A stretch of 64,000 nt of DNA from Streptomyces sp. SLBN-31 (lineage in GTDB: Bacteria > Actinomycetota > Actinomycetes > Streptomycetales > Streptomycetaceae), in contig NZ_VFNC01000001.1 in NCBI RefSeq assembly GCF_006715395.1, positions 3,968,001 to 4,032,000 of the forward strand, given 5' to 3'. Each line of letters opens with the position of its first letter. Position 1 is the first letter of the stretch. This document shows, piece after piece, positions 9,565 through 18,108 of the stretch. Below the pieces are notes generated by a model, which was not told the origin of the DNA, did not search any database, and saw only the letters and a program-made list of their open reading frames with translations. Position numbers and translations under genes: made by a program.

Positions 9565-10032
9565 CTAGGCGCGCTCGGTGTCGGCTTCGGCTCCCTGCTG
9601 CGCCGGGAGGTCGAGGGGATGTTCGTCATCGTGATGACCAGCATCATCGACCTGGCCCTGCAGAACCCCATCATGAGTTGCGGGGCCGACAACGCGGTCG
9701 TGCGCTACCTGCCCTCTTACGGGGCCATGCAGGCCAGCACGGCGGCGGGCTTCTCCACCAGCCCGGTCCCCGGGCATTTGGCCCTCCAGCTCACCTGGTT
9801 CGCAGGCGCCGCCCTTCTCTCCCTGCGGGGTTTCCACCGCAGCACGCGCAATTGCCTGCCATCGACAGCCCTGGGTCTGCTGGCCGGACCCGGAAGGAGC
9901 AAGGCTGGCCTTCCCACACCGCGCCAAACCGCCACGCCATCGCCCGCGGCGTCCGACACGGAAGCACACTGAGGTCCCGGCTCTCGACATGGACGTCAGG
10001 CCGTAGCAACTCGTACGCGACTACAACCCTGC

Positions 10033-10378
10033 TCATAGCTGAGGCCCCCGGTCTACCGAGGGCCGCAGCCTGACGTCTCGCGGCCGCGCGAGGTGGTGAT
10101 TCCGTCTCGCACGGCGATCACCCGGCGGGCAGCAGGTCGGACACATCGTCCAGGCGAGGAGCAGGACCTGATGGCCGACAGCCTCGGTGAGGCCATCGGT
10201 GACCCGCTCGACGTCCAGACGCAGCCGGATGCGGTCGGCGCCTTCGGTCGTTGGCGGCAACGGCATGTTCCAGCTCGTCGAGGCGATCCATGGCGGTCTC
10301 GGCCGCGGCGTGGTCGGCCGGGTCGCGTGTGAGGACCTGGCCGGTGGTGGTGTGCCGCGGAGCTGGTAGCTGGTCATC
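10033..10378 (-). pseudogene. Small hypothetical protein, two frameshifts
   Basis: Reading from ATG near 10377, the protein is MTSYQLRG in one frame, TTTGQVLTRDPADHAAAE and a coiled helix (MDRLDELEHAVAA) in a second, then IRLRLDVERVTDGLTEAVGH and a CPTC motif in the first again. The segments join smoothly if one base is added and later removed. I do not recognise the family. Between 10379 and the GNAT gene, a plus-strand frame at 10484-10678 has no recognisable features. Confidence 0.4.
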
Positions 10379-10698
10379 GGGACTCGTCCTTCGGCGTCGG
10401 ATGATCAGTGGTCGAGTCGGCGATCCCGCAGCCTCCCTGCTGCACCCCCCGCGTACGGCAGCCCGACGGCGCCCGCACCCACGATGGCCTCGTACACGGC
10501 AGCCGGCCGGGCGGAGATCGTGCCTCTGTCCACGCTCACCCACGAACTCGAAGGAGTCGCGTGCTGGCAGGAGGTCGGAGACAGGGAGAGAGCCACCCAA
10601 GACCTGCTGAGCTCATCCGCGGTCACGACTGCGAACGTCCTCAATGTAGGCGTGCCGGAAATCGCCCGCGCCCTGTGATGATCGACGGCTCGGCCGGT

Positions 10699-11232
10699 TC
10701 ACGCCTGGAACTCGGTGAGATCGATGGCGTGAATGCGCAGTGGGTAGCCGCACACCGGGTGTGCCGTCTCCCGCTCGGGCACCATGCCGAGCTTGCGGAT
10801 GACGTTCTCGGAGGAGTTGTCCCCCAGCCGGTTGATGCTGATGACGCGGTCCAGGCCGCGGTCCTGGAGTGCGAACTCCAGTGTGGCGTGCGCGGCTTCG
10901 GATGCGTATCCCTGGCCCCAGAACTGTGAGCCGAGCCGCCAGCTGATCGCCACGGCGGGCATCACCTCCGGCAGGAACTCGGGCACGGACAGCCCCGTGA
11001 AGCCGATCAGTTCGCCCGAGGCCAGCAGTTCGACGGCGAAGAGTCCGAAACCCGCATCGTCCCACTCCTCCTCCCATCGCTCGATGGCCTCGGCTGTGTC
11101 GTCCAGGTCGCGCACCGAGCCGTCGTCGATCCAGCGCATAACCCGTGGGTCCGCGTTGATGTCCGCCATCGGTGCGAGGTCGTCGTAGTGCCACCTACGC
11201 AGGAGAAGACGGGGTGTGCGGATCTCGGTCAT
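10699..11232 (-). CDS. GNAT-family N-acetyltransferase (RimJ/RimL-like)
   Basis: A 177-residue protein beginning TEIRTPRLLLRRWHYDDL, the hallmark start of RimJ/RimL-type acetyltransferases. The acetyl-CoA site is visible in the central strand and loop (WRLGSQFWGQGYASEA, a Q/R-x-x-G-x-G/A variant) and is followed by the N-x-x-S helix (DNSSENVIRKLGM). These enzymes acetylate protein N-termini, antibiotics or small amines; the substrate cannot be deduced. The gene is complete and stands alone. Confidence 0.85.
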   Translation of the reverse strand: MTEIRTPRLLLRRWHYDDLAPMADINADPRVMRWIDDGSVRDLDDTAEAIERWEEEWDDAGFGLFAVELLASGELIGFTGLSVPEFLPEVMPAVAISWRLGSQFWGQGYASEAAHATLEFALQDRGLDRVISINRLGDNSSENVIRKLGMVPERETAHPVCGYPLRIHAIDLTEFQA

Positions 11233-11680
11233 GCGCCCATCCTGCCGAAGGCAAGCGCCTCATGGGTAATCCCGCGCTCACCGCGCTGCTGCTCCAGCTG
11301 ACCACTCACCCTGCCGCGCACCACAACCCTTGACTGGGCCGGTCTGCGCAGTGCGGGGCGGTGGCCGACCTGAGCCGCAGCGCATCTGATTCCCATTGCG
11401 CAGATTCCGGCCAGAGATCTGCGCAACGCTGTGATCTCCATGGGTGGGGCCATGGGCGCGCCTGGATCTCGCGTGGTCCGGGCTGGGGGAGTCATGGTTC
11501 GGGCCGGCGATTGGCGCCGAGGGAGGCCGGCTGGCAGTGGCACTACGTCGCCTTGCGGGACAGGCTGGGTATCACCGTACCCGGAATGGACGTCGGCAGG
11601 TGGCTGGGCAAGCGGAGGCAGAAAGCCGCCCCGTAATGTCAGCGTTCCCGGAGGTCACAGGCCCCGGCTGCGGCACGTCT
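11233..11680. other. No intact gene; possible helicase-associated remnant
   Basis: The plus-strand frame ending at 11636 reads WQWHYVALRDRLGITVPGMD and VGRWLGKRRQ. This is reminiscent of helicase-associated (PF03457-type) repeats, but the evidence is a single repeat and upstream sequence gives no continuation. I list it only as a possible fragment. Confidence 0.25.
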
Positions 11681-12724
11681 CTAGGCGGGGACGCGGGGGT
11701 GTCGGAGTGGTGCTCCGGCCTGGTGGAGACTGGCGAGGGCCAGCCGGTAGGAGGCGATCAACCCGGTTTCCACGTAGTCCACACCCAGTTCCTGGCAGTG
11801 GCGCCGGACGATGGTCCGGGCCTTGCGCAGGTTGGGGCTGGGCATGCTGGGGAACACGTGGTGCTCGATCTGGTGGTTCAGCCCGCCCAGGGCGATATCC
11901 ATGAACCAGCCGCCGCGCACGTTGCGTGAGGTGAGCACCTGGCGGCGGAGGAAGTCCGGACGGTCCTCGCCTGTCAGGATCGGCATGCCCTTGTGGTTGG
12001 GCGCGAAGAGGGAGCCCAGGTAGACGCCGAACAGGGCCTGGTGGACGGCGAGGAAGGCGATCGCCATGCCGGGCGGCAGCAGCCACAGCAGCACGGTCAG
12101 GTAGAGCACGAAGTGCGCGAACAGCAGGGCGCCGTCGAGCGTTCGGTGTTTGAGTGAGCGCTTGGCCAGCGCCTTCACGCTCGACACGTGCAGGTTGAAG
12201 CCCTCCAGGGTGAGGAGCGGGAAGAACAGCAACGCCTGCCAGCGGCCGATCAGGCGGGGGAAGCCCTTGGCGGCCCGGGCCTGGTCCTGGGACCAGACCA
12301 GCAGATCGGGATCGAGGTCAGGGTCGAGTTCCTCGTGGTTGGGGTTGGCGTGATGGCGGGTGTGCTTGTCCTGCCACCACCCGTAGCTCATCCCGACGCC
12401 GGCACCGGCGATCCGCCCGGATGCTTCGCTGGCCCGGCGGCGGCGGAACACCTGGCGGTGGGCCGCGTCATGGGCGAGCAGGGCGACCTGGCCGAAGACG
12501 ACGGCGAGGAAGCCGGCCACGGCCAGGGTCCACCAACTGTCACCGATGAGCGCGACGGCGGCCCACCCACCGACATAGAGCCCGGCCACCACCGTGGTCC
12601 GCAGCGCGTAGTAGCCGGGACGGCGTCTCAGCAGACCGGCATCAGCGATCCTTCTCGACAATCGGGCGAAGTCACTGCCCGACGCCTCCGAAGGCGGGGG
12701 GTGGACCGTGGTGTCTGTGGTCAC
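11681..12724 (-). CDS. Membrane fatty acid desaturase
   Basis: About 347 residues from a GTG at 12724, preceded by GGAGAGAG; the longer open frame upstream has no desaturase character. The three histidine boxes that hold the di-iron centre are present: HDAAH, HTRHH and HQIEHH, separated by paired hydrophobic helices. The HQIEHH box and cytochrome-free layout place it with acyl-lipid or acyl-CoA desaturases that insert a double bond into membrane fatty acids using ferredoxin-type electron donors. No partner reductase lies next to it. The frame is complete. A fragment of a different (delta-9 acyl-CoA type) desaturase lies at 19.7 kb. Confidence 0.88.
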   Translation of the reverse strand: MTTDTTVHPPPSEASGSDFARLSRRIADAGLLRRRPGYYALRTTVVAGLYVGGWAAVALIGDSWWTLAVAGFLAVVFGQVALLAHDAAHRQVFRRRRASEASGRIAGAGVGMSYGWWQDKHTRHHANPNHEELDPDLDPDLLVWSQDQARAAKGFPRLIGRWQALLFFPLLTLEGFNLHVSSVKALAKRSLKHRTLDGALLFAHFVLYLTVLLWLLPPGMAIAFLAVHQALFGVYLGSLFAPNHKGMPILTGEDRPDFLRRQVLTSRNVRGGWFMDIALGGLNHQIEHHVFPSMPSPNLRKARTIVRRHCQELGVDYVETGLIASYRLALASLHQAGAPLRHPRVPA

Positions 12725-13168
12725 GTCGGTAACTCTCTCCGAAGGAGGCGGATAGTCAGGCGCCGCCTCGGAGTTGCTGAGACCGGGCCACAGGCAGGGA
12801 TGCGCTTTCGCCGTATACACATCGCAAGGAGGGGGGACGACGTCCCTCTCCGCATGCGGGTTCCCTGGCAGGCAGGTCTCACACCGTGGCAGGACAGGGC
12901 TGAGGGAGCGACGGCCGCACCATTCAGGGAAGAACCGGGAAGTTCGGGGAAGAGGGGGTCGGCTGATCACTGAGGGGCACTCATCACGGTCTCCGGGCAA
13001 GCCTGATCACCGCCGAGTGGGAGGCCGCACGCTGCCGGTCGCTGCTGGGCCCGTGGACCGACCGGGACGTCGATGAAAATCGTCCGCATCCAGGCCGATC
13101 TCGTCACCGGCTACCGCTTCACCCACTAACCAGCGCAAAGCCCTCTTCGCGCCCCTCACGGAATCGGG
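12725..13168. other. Intergenic region without a recognised gene
   Basis: Between the desaturase and the STAS gene there are only short, weak frames. A plus-strand piece at about 13000-13070 (ITAEWEAARCRSLLGPWTDR) looks protein-like but has no start or family. Confidence 0.35.
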
Positions 13169-13540
13169 TTGAGTACCTGTCCTACCTCTCTACACCGTGT
13201 CCTCACTGTGAGGGGCGAGAGGGACGGGCGACGTCCCCCGGTGTTGTGGGGGTCTCCGGTCGCCCCAGTACGGGCCGTGACCCCCGCAGGAGGAGCACGG
13301 CCGGGAGCTCGGGTGGGTGGTGATGTCTGCCTCGTCACCCCGCTGGGCGACAAAACGTTGCAGATGGATCTGTCCGGGGTGACGTTCATGGACTCCAGTG
13401 GCCTGAATGTCATGCTGGAGCTGGGTAGGCGTCTTCTCGCCGAAGGAGCCAGATTGGGGTTCAGCCCCGTTGAGGACGTGCTGCGTCTGACGGAGACCTA
13501 TGAGCTTGTGGCCACTGCTGCTGTCAGCAAGGCCGTGTGA
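13169..13540 (+). pseudogene. STAS-domain anti-sigma antagonist, N-terminal part degenerate
   Basis: The C-terminal 60 residues are a clear STAS domain: MDLSGVTFMDSSGLNVMLEL with the phosphorylatable Ser-Ser pair and the helix RRLLAEGARLGF. The first 55 residues of the open frame are proline- and glycine-rich and do not form the usual first two strands, so the start is uncertain and the gene may be damaged. STAS antagonists bind anti-sigma kinases and free a stress sigma factor. Two complete STAS genes follow on the other strand. Confidence 0.55.
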
Positions 13541-13580
13541 AGTCTGGAACGGCCGTGCGAGCTGGGAGAGTGCTTGGCGC

Positions 13581-13943
13581 TCAGGCCCCGCCGTCGGCCA
13601 CCAGAGCGTTCTCCGCCTCGCCGACGGTGTCGTACATCCGCAGGATGGTGTCTACGCCGGTCATATCCAGCATCCGGTGAATCTTCGGCGGCACGCAGGC
13701 CAGCACCAGCACGGAACCGGCCTGATTCGCCCGGCGCCAGGCCCACAGCAGCACATTCAGCCCGGCCGAATCACAGAACGACACCGTGGACAGATCCAGC
13801 ATCACGCGTCGCTGATCTGCGGTGATCTCGCCCAGAAGACGCTCACGGAGGAACGGAGCGGTCTGCCAGTCCATCTCCCCGCCGACCTGCACAGTCAGCG
13901 ACGTTCCCAATGCGTGTGCTTGAACTGAAGGTTCCGCGGTCAT
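13581..13943 (-). CDS. STAS-domain anti-sigma factor antagonist
   Basis: About 120 residues. The STAS core is complete: strand VQVGGEMDWQTAP, then VMLDLSTVSFCDSAGLNVLL with the conserved D-S-A-G phosphorylation site, and the helix PPKIHRMLDMTGVD. The start ATG at 13943 (a GTG lies one codon upstream) follows a GGAGA. Such proteins switch partner-specific anti-sigma kinases through Ser phosphorylation. No sigma or kinase gene is adjacent; the only ECF sigma gene in the window is at 25 kb. The neighbouring STAS genes suggest a stress-signalling patch. Confidence 0.85.
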   Translation of the reverse strand: MTAEPSVQAHALGTSLTVQVGGEMDWQTAPFLRERLLGEITADQRRVMLDLSTVSFCDSAGLNVLLWAWRRANQAGSVLVLACVPPKIHRMLDMTGVDTILRMYDTVGEAENALVADGGA

Positions 13944-14469
13944 CACGCTCTCCCAACCGCCTCATGGGGAGACGCGACCCGTTGTGACGATCAGCCTGCC
14001 GACTCCCCCTACACGGCGTCTCACACCGCGCACCCGGCCAAACCTGGGGCCTGGACGGGAACGGCAAACCGCTACGACTTCTACATGTGCGAGGTCACGT
14101 ACCCCATCACCCGCTGAACGCCTTCCGGATCGCCTTCGACGGCCGACTGAGTCCAAACAACCGCTGACCACCCAACAACCAAGATCATCCGTTGAGTTGA
14201 CAATCCCTCACTACAGCGGCTTGATGATGAGCACCTCCGGCCGACGCGCGGCGACAGGGCGCCGCCGTCCCGCCTCTGCCCTCAGGACCCCGGCAGACTC
14301 CGAGGCCACTTTCCTGACATGTGCCCATCCGCTACGAAGACCGGACCGGGTGGAGATAAGGTGCCGGGTCCGGCGGACGTGCTCACGCTGCAAATCCAGA
14401 TCGGCTGAGCCCGACGGTGCTCGGCGTCGAACACGAGGGTCTGTACGGGTTGGCTGGACAGCCTGGTTA
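13944..14469. other. Intergenic region without a recognised gene
   Basis: About 520 bases between two STAS genes. The open frames here lack recognisable domains and ribosome binding sites. No repeat was seen. Confidence 0.45.
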
Positions 14470-14781
14470 TCAGAGGAGCACTCGATCGGAGCCGGTGTCC
14501 GCGAGGAGTCGTGCGGTCTGCGGGGACGGGTAGTGCAGTTGCAGGGACGTGTGGGTCTCGGCGGCGTGCCGCGACGCGTCGAGGAAGACGCGCAGGCCGC
14601 TGGTGTCGCAGAGGCTGACGGTGGTCAGGTCGACGTCGATGGTGGTGATGCCGTCATTCAGGCACCGCTCCAGGGCGGTCCGTACCTGGGGCGCGGTGAC
14701 CGGGTTGATCTCGCCGGCCAGGGTGATCAGTGCTCGCGTGCCCCGGTCGTGCCGGTAGATGTTCAGCTGGGGAAGAGTCAT
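14470..14781 (-). CDS. STAS-domain anti-sigma factor antagonist
   Basis: A 103-residue single STAS domain: LITLAGEINPVTAPQVRTAL, then IDVDLTTVSLCDTSGLRVFL with D-T-S-G at the phosphorylation site, and a final short helix. The length is typical for stand-alone SpoIIAA-like antagonists. The start ATG at 14781 has an A/G-rich upstream stretch. It is divergent from nothing obvious and lies 70 bases downstream of a small membrane protein gene on the same strand, so the two may be cotranscribed. Confidence 0.85.
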   Translation of the reverse strand: MTLPQLNIYRHDRGTRALITLAGEINPVTAPQVRTALERCLNDGITTIDVDLTTVSLCDTSGLRVFLDASRHAAETHTSLQLHYPSPQTARLLADTGSDRVLL

Positions 14782-14849
14782 GGTGCCTCAGTTCATGGGT
14801 TCCGGCCGCCACTTGCAGGTTCGATGGCCTGGTGGCGGAAACCGGCTGG

Positions 14850-15125
14850 TCACCTGTGGTGAGTCGTAGGGCTGCGTCGGCGGCGCGGCGGGAAGCGGCC
14901 ACGGCCTCCGTCGCGGTGGTCCCGTCGCTCGCCGGAGGTCGGCGACTGGGACCGGCCGTTTTTCACCGGGGGTAGTGGCGTGCCGCGTCCGTGACGGCTG
15001 GGCAGGGCGGCGCTGTAGTGGTGCACGGCGATTCTGTCGGCGTGCTCGATGTTGAGCCGGTGGATCACGTAGGCGGCCGCTGCGATGAGGACGATGAAGG
15101 CGGCGGCCGTCAGCAAGGCGTTCAT
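14850..15125 (-). CDS. Small single-pass membrane protein
   Basis: The first 21 residues form one hydrophobic helix (NALLTAAAFIVLIAAAAYVI), followed by HRLNIEHADRIAVHHYSAAL and a basic tail of low complexity. The gene starts 10 bases after the stop of the DUF5994 gene upstream on the same strand, which suggests cotranscription. The C-terminal third is arginine-rich and may be an overrun of the frame. Its role is unknown. Confidence 0.55.
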   Translation of the reverse strand: MNALLTAAAFIVLIAAAAYVIHRLNIEHADRIAVHHYSAALPSRHGRGTPLPPVKNGRSQSPTSGERRDHRDGGRGRFPPRRRRSPTTHHR

Positions 15126-15135
15126 GGCGGTCGCC

Positions 15136-15729
15136 TCACATACCGACGATCAGGCGACTGGGCCGGCTGGGTCGACCGGGCTGGGGCGGGACGGCCGCGG
15201 ACACCGAGGCGCCGCCCTCGTATTCCCATGCCTCGTCCGGGCCCAGTGGCTCGTAGGTCGCGGCGACGCCGTGCCGGGCCTCGTCCGCGGCGATGAGCGC
15301 GCTCGCGGTCTGGGGCGGTCCGTCGTAGTGGGACGCGGCAGCCATCAGCCGGGCCGCCGACTCCGCTCCGGTTTCGGGCGGGATGATCAGCAAGTCCCAG
15401 CGGCCGGTGCCGTAGGAGAGCAGCAGCAGCTTGTGCGGGTCGATTTCCGGGGTGAACCAGCCGACCTTGACGATGTGGCCGTGCACGGGAACCTTGGGCG
15501 GGATGACCGGCCAGTGCTTCGGGTTGACGGCGATGCGGGTGATGCGGCCCCATAGGGGGTCCAACACGTCGGTCAGTGCGGGCAGTTCGCTCAGCAGATC
15601 CCGGGAGCGGGGCCACCAGGCACCGTCCAGGAGGCCACGGGAGGCGCCGTCTCTCTTCAGGGTGAGACGCGCGGCCGGGGTGGCGACGGGCTCGGGGTAC
15701 GGCAGGGTTGGGTGCAAGGTCGCCGACAT
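15136..15729 (-). CDS. DUF5994 family protein
   Basis: A 197-residue protein with the pattern I associate with DUF5994: LDGAWWPRSRDLLSELPAL, DPLWGRITRIAVNP, then KVPVHGHIVKVGWFTPE and GRWDLLIIPPET followed by an AARLMAAA helix. It is a soluble actinobacterial protein of unknown function that often occurs in several copies. The tail beyond residue 150 is low complexity. Four paralogues lie within 5 kb in this window; this copy and that at 16512 are the most alike. Confidence 0.8.
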   Translation of the reverse strand: MSATLHPTLPYPEPVATPAARLTLKRDGASRGLLDGAWWPRSRDLLSELPALTDVLDPLWGRITRIAVNPKHWPVIPPKVPVHGHIVKVGWFTPEIDPHKLLLLSYGTGRWDLLIIPPETGAESAARLMAAASHYDGPPQTASALIAADEARHGVAATYEPLGPDEAWEYEGGASVSAAVPPQPGRPSRPSRLIVGM

Positions 15730-15876
15730 GATGCGGACCCGTCTCCGGGCCGCCTCTGCGGCGGCCCGGGTTTCATCTCTCGCCGAGAACGACCCGGCGT
15801 GGAAGCCGGTGTGCGAATTGCCCTCGGTACTGTCGAGACTACTCCGCGCTTGGCCGCGACGCGGAGGAGTGGCCGC

Positions 15877-16175
15877 CTAGATGTGGAGCAGTCTCTGGGG
15901 TGATCTCCCGGTACTGCCCCAGTGCGAGCCGAAGTTCGTCGCCTGTGCGTCGGGATTCCGACCCTCCCAGCCGGCGCGCAAGAGACGCCGTCGTTCGGCG
16001 AGGGTGTTCACGAGTCGGGCGGTGGCTTCGTCATCGGCGCTCTCGGCCTCTTCCAGCGCCTCGAGCGGGGTGTCGGCGAAGGCGTTGAGGCGTGCCGGAG
16101 GCGGTGGACGATCTTGTACTGTTCGTCCGGAGTCTGGCCGGCGGGCCGTCGGGCGCGTGTCTGGTCGTACATCAT
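15877..16175 (-). pseudogene. Hypothetical protein, one frameshift
   Basis: From the ATG at 16175 or 16172 the protein reads MYDQTRARRPAGQTPDEQYK and IVHRLRHA. At about 16090 the frame must shift by one base to continue as LNAFADTPLEALEEAESADD, EATARLVNTLAERRRLL and on to a TAG at 15877-15879. I do not know the family. A similar start (DQTR-x-x-RPA) appears at 20283 on the other strand. The start overlaps the stop of the CsbD-like gene (ATGA). Confidence 0.45.
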
Positions 16176-16342
16176 CGGGTGCCCTTTGTGTTCCGTCTGA
16201 AGGCGTCCCTGGTCTTCTCCACGGAAACGGTCGTTCCTGCCGCGGCGTTGCAGTCGCCTGTTGCGGGTGGCCGGCCGAGCTCTTGCGTGATCCTGCCCTT
16301 CACCGTCTGCGCCTGGTTCCTGATGCTCCGCGCAACGGTCAT
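16172..16342 (-). pseudogene. CsbD-like stress protein with two compensating frameshifts
   Basis: The first 24 residues (RNQAQTVKGRITQELGR) match the repeated K/R-G-x-x-x-E-x-x-G-R of CsbD proteins. The expected middle (ATGN-RRLQRRGR-NDRFRG) is found in the next frame, and the expected end (KTRDAFRRN) is back in the first frame. One insertion near 16265 and one opposite change near 16215 would restore a normal 56-residue CsbD. As it stands, an altered core is encoded. CsbD proteins are small general stress proteins of unknown mechanism. Confidence 0.5.
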
Positions 16343-16511
16343 GGCCGACCTCGCCGTTGTCCGCTGGGTGGGTTCTCGCGGGGACCGGGCGAGGCGGAAT
16401 GGCGGAATGCTTCGCCGGTGTTCCGGATGTGCATGGCCCGGCACTGTGCGGCCTTCCGCCTCCGGCGACGGTCCGTGTCAACGTGGCGGCCACGCGATCC
16501 GGGCCGCCTCG

Positions 16512-17063
16512 TTACGGCCCGGGCGGCGGCGCATACGGCAGCATCGATGCCGTCAGCCGGTCGGGCCGTCCGGTGCCGGCGTCGGCCGGTGCGGAGGGGG
16601 CGTCGACCAATTCCGCCGCCATGAGAGCGGTCGCGGTCGACTGCGGGGCGGTGCTCGCGCTCGCGGCGGCCATCAGCCGGGCGGCCGACGGGGCGCTGAC
16701 CTCCGGAGGTATCACCAGGAGGTCCCAGCGGCCCGACGTTCCGGACAGCAGCAGGATCTTGTGCGGATCCAGCTCCGTGGTGAACCAGCCGACCTTCACC
16801 ACATGGCCGTTGACGAAAATCCGTTGCGGGATGACCGGCCAGTAGCGGGGGTTGACGGCGATACGGGTGATCCGCCCCCACAGCGGATCCAGGACGTCGG
16901 CCAGCATGGGGAGCTCGTCGTTCAGGTCACGGGAGCGGGGCCACCAGGCGCCGTCCAGCTCGACCTGTCCCGGGGAGGGGCGCACGGGTTTGAGGGTGAG
17001 GCGTGCGGTTGGGGCCCTGAAGGGCATGGCGCGCGGCGAGGGATGGTCGGTGGTCGCGGACAT
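16512..17063 (-). CDS. DUF5994 family protein
   Basis: A 183-residue paralogue of the protein at 15136: LDGAWWPRSRDLNDELPML, DPLWGRITRIAVNP, VNGHVVKVGWFTTE, GRWDLLVIPPEVS and an AARLMAAA helix. The last 50 residues diverge. The ATG at 17063 is followed by the expected N-terminal lead PTARLTLKP. A recent local duplication is the simplest explanation for the two neighbouring copies. Function unknown. Confidence 0.8.
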   Translation of the reverse strand: MSATTDHPSPRAMPFRAPTARLTLKPVRPSPGQVELDGAWWPRSRDLNDELPMLADVLDPLWGRITRIAVNPRYWPVIPQRIFVNGHVVKVGWFTTELDPHKILLLSGTSGRWDLLVIPPEVSAPSAARLMAAASASTAPQSTATALMAAELVDAPSAPADAGTGRPDRLTASMLPYAPPPGP

Positions 17064-17219
17064 CGTGCGAACCCGTCTCCGAACCCCTGCGCGTGAGCAG
17101 TTGCCCGGTGCCGTTGCTCACCAGGAACGACACCGGTATCGGGGCCGGTGCGCGAAGTGCTCCCGATGGGTTCACGCTACTCCCCGAAGAGGCCGAACGG
17201 ACCGCTCCCGGAGATCCCC

Positions 17220-17471
17220 TCACTTCCGGCGGCCGTCCTTGCCCGCGGAGCGGCTGGTCTCCAGCCAGGACCGCGCCGGTTCTGCCGCGCTGGTGGTGTC
17301 CACGGTGAGCTCGAGGCGGGTCCCTCCCTCGGCGTCCACGGGATAGCTGCGCTGTTCTGTGGTGGCGAAGCAGTGACGGAGAACCTCCGCGACCCGACGG
17401 GCGACCTCAGGGGAAGCGGCAACGATACGTACGTCGGCGTGTCCGTCCGGGGGAGTTTCCTGGGGCTGCAT
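17220..17471 (-). CDS. Small conserved hypothetical protein
   Basis: An 83-residue protein with an ordered alpha-beta look: DVRIVAASPEVARRVAEVLR, a short acidic strand (YPVDAEGGTRLELTVDTT) and a basic end. It lies divergent from the DUF5994 gene at 17623, with about 150 bases between them. Similar short frames occur in Streptomyces next to stress genes, but I cannot name a family. Confidence 0.55.
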   Translation of the reverse strand: MQPQETPPDGHADVRIVAASPEVARRVAEVLRHCFATTEQRSYPVDAEGGTRLELTVDTTSAAEPARSWLETSRSAGKDGRRK

Positions 17472-17622
17472 GACGACCGTTCCCTCTTGGGCGTGGATCC
17501 GTGGACTGGATCTTTCACCCTACTCCGGCCCGTGTGACCAGCGAGCTTCCCGACTGCTGCGGGCCGCGGAGTACCGTGAAACGAGTAAGTCACTCCGCAT
17601 CTCTCACAAACAGGCGAGTGTC

Positions 17623-18108
17623 ATGTCCGACTCCGGTCTCCCGCGTGTGACCAGGCTCCTGCCGGACGCCGTCCACCAGGCGGTGAAGCCGGGGACGGCT
17701 GTCGTACGGCTGCAGACCACGCATGACCGGCGGGGCGTTCTCGACGGGGCTTGGTGGCCGTGCTCCCGTGATATCGCAGCCGAGCTTCCCGCCCTGATAT
17801 CCGCACTGACCGAGTACCTCGGGCCGCTCACGCGCGTCGGCCTGGACGCCGGAGCCTGGGACGCGCTGCCGACGCGACTGCTCGTCGACGACCGCGTCGT
17901 CCATATCGACTCCTTCCCGGTCGGCGATGACACCGTCCTCGTCACCAGGGGCGATCAGGACCACTTCTCCCTCCTCGTCATCCCGCCGCACGCGACGCCC
18001 GAGGCGGCACGTACCGCGATGGCCGAAGCCGTCCGCGCCAGCAACATCACGCAAGCCGAACAGATCCTCATCAACACCGGTACCGATAGGGCAGCGCCGA
18101 AGACGTGA
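17623..18108 (+). CDS. DUF5994 family protein
   Basis: About 161 residues. The start ATG at 17623 fits the family better than upstream frame-extending codons. It has the DUF5994 pattern in diverged form: VLDGAWWPCSRDIAAELPAL, YLGPLTRVGLDAGAWDALP, then DRVVHIDSFPVGDDTVLVT and FSLLVIPPHATPEAARTAM. It is the only copy on the plus strand. Function unknown. Confidence 0.75.
   Translation: MSDSGLPRVTRLLPDAVHQAVKPGTAVVRLQTTHDRRGVLDGAWWPCSRDIAAELPALISALTEYLGPLTRVGLDAGAWDALPTRLLVDDRVVHIDSFPVGDDTVLVTRGDQDHFSLLVIPPHATPEAARTAMAEAVRASNITQAEQILINTGTDRAAPKT

Larger units (their letters stand above)
8204..9972 (+). pseudogene. ABC-2 type permease, frameshifted and split by an IS element
   Basis: The gene starts with GTG at 8204, overlapping the ATPase stop. 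It opens with VRFHLTRFAVATRFTLLEHA; after a one-base deletion near 8258 it continues as RNRFAMVLVILFVPVWTTLA with several hydrophobic helices up to base 8663. An IS element occupies 8667-9564. The permease resumes at 9568 with LGVGFGSLLRREVEGMFVI, an ABC-2 motif before the fifth helix, and reaches a stop at 9970-9972. The membrane protein would be the channel partner of the upstream ATPase. It cannot be made intact. Confidence 0.75.
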
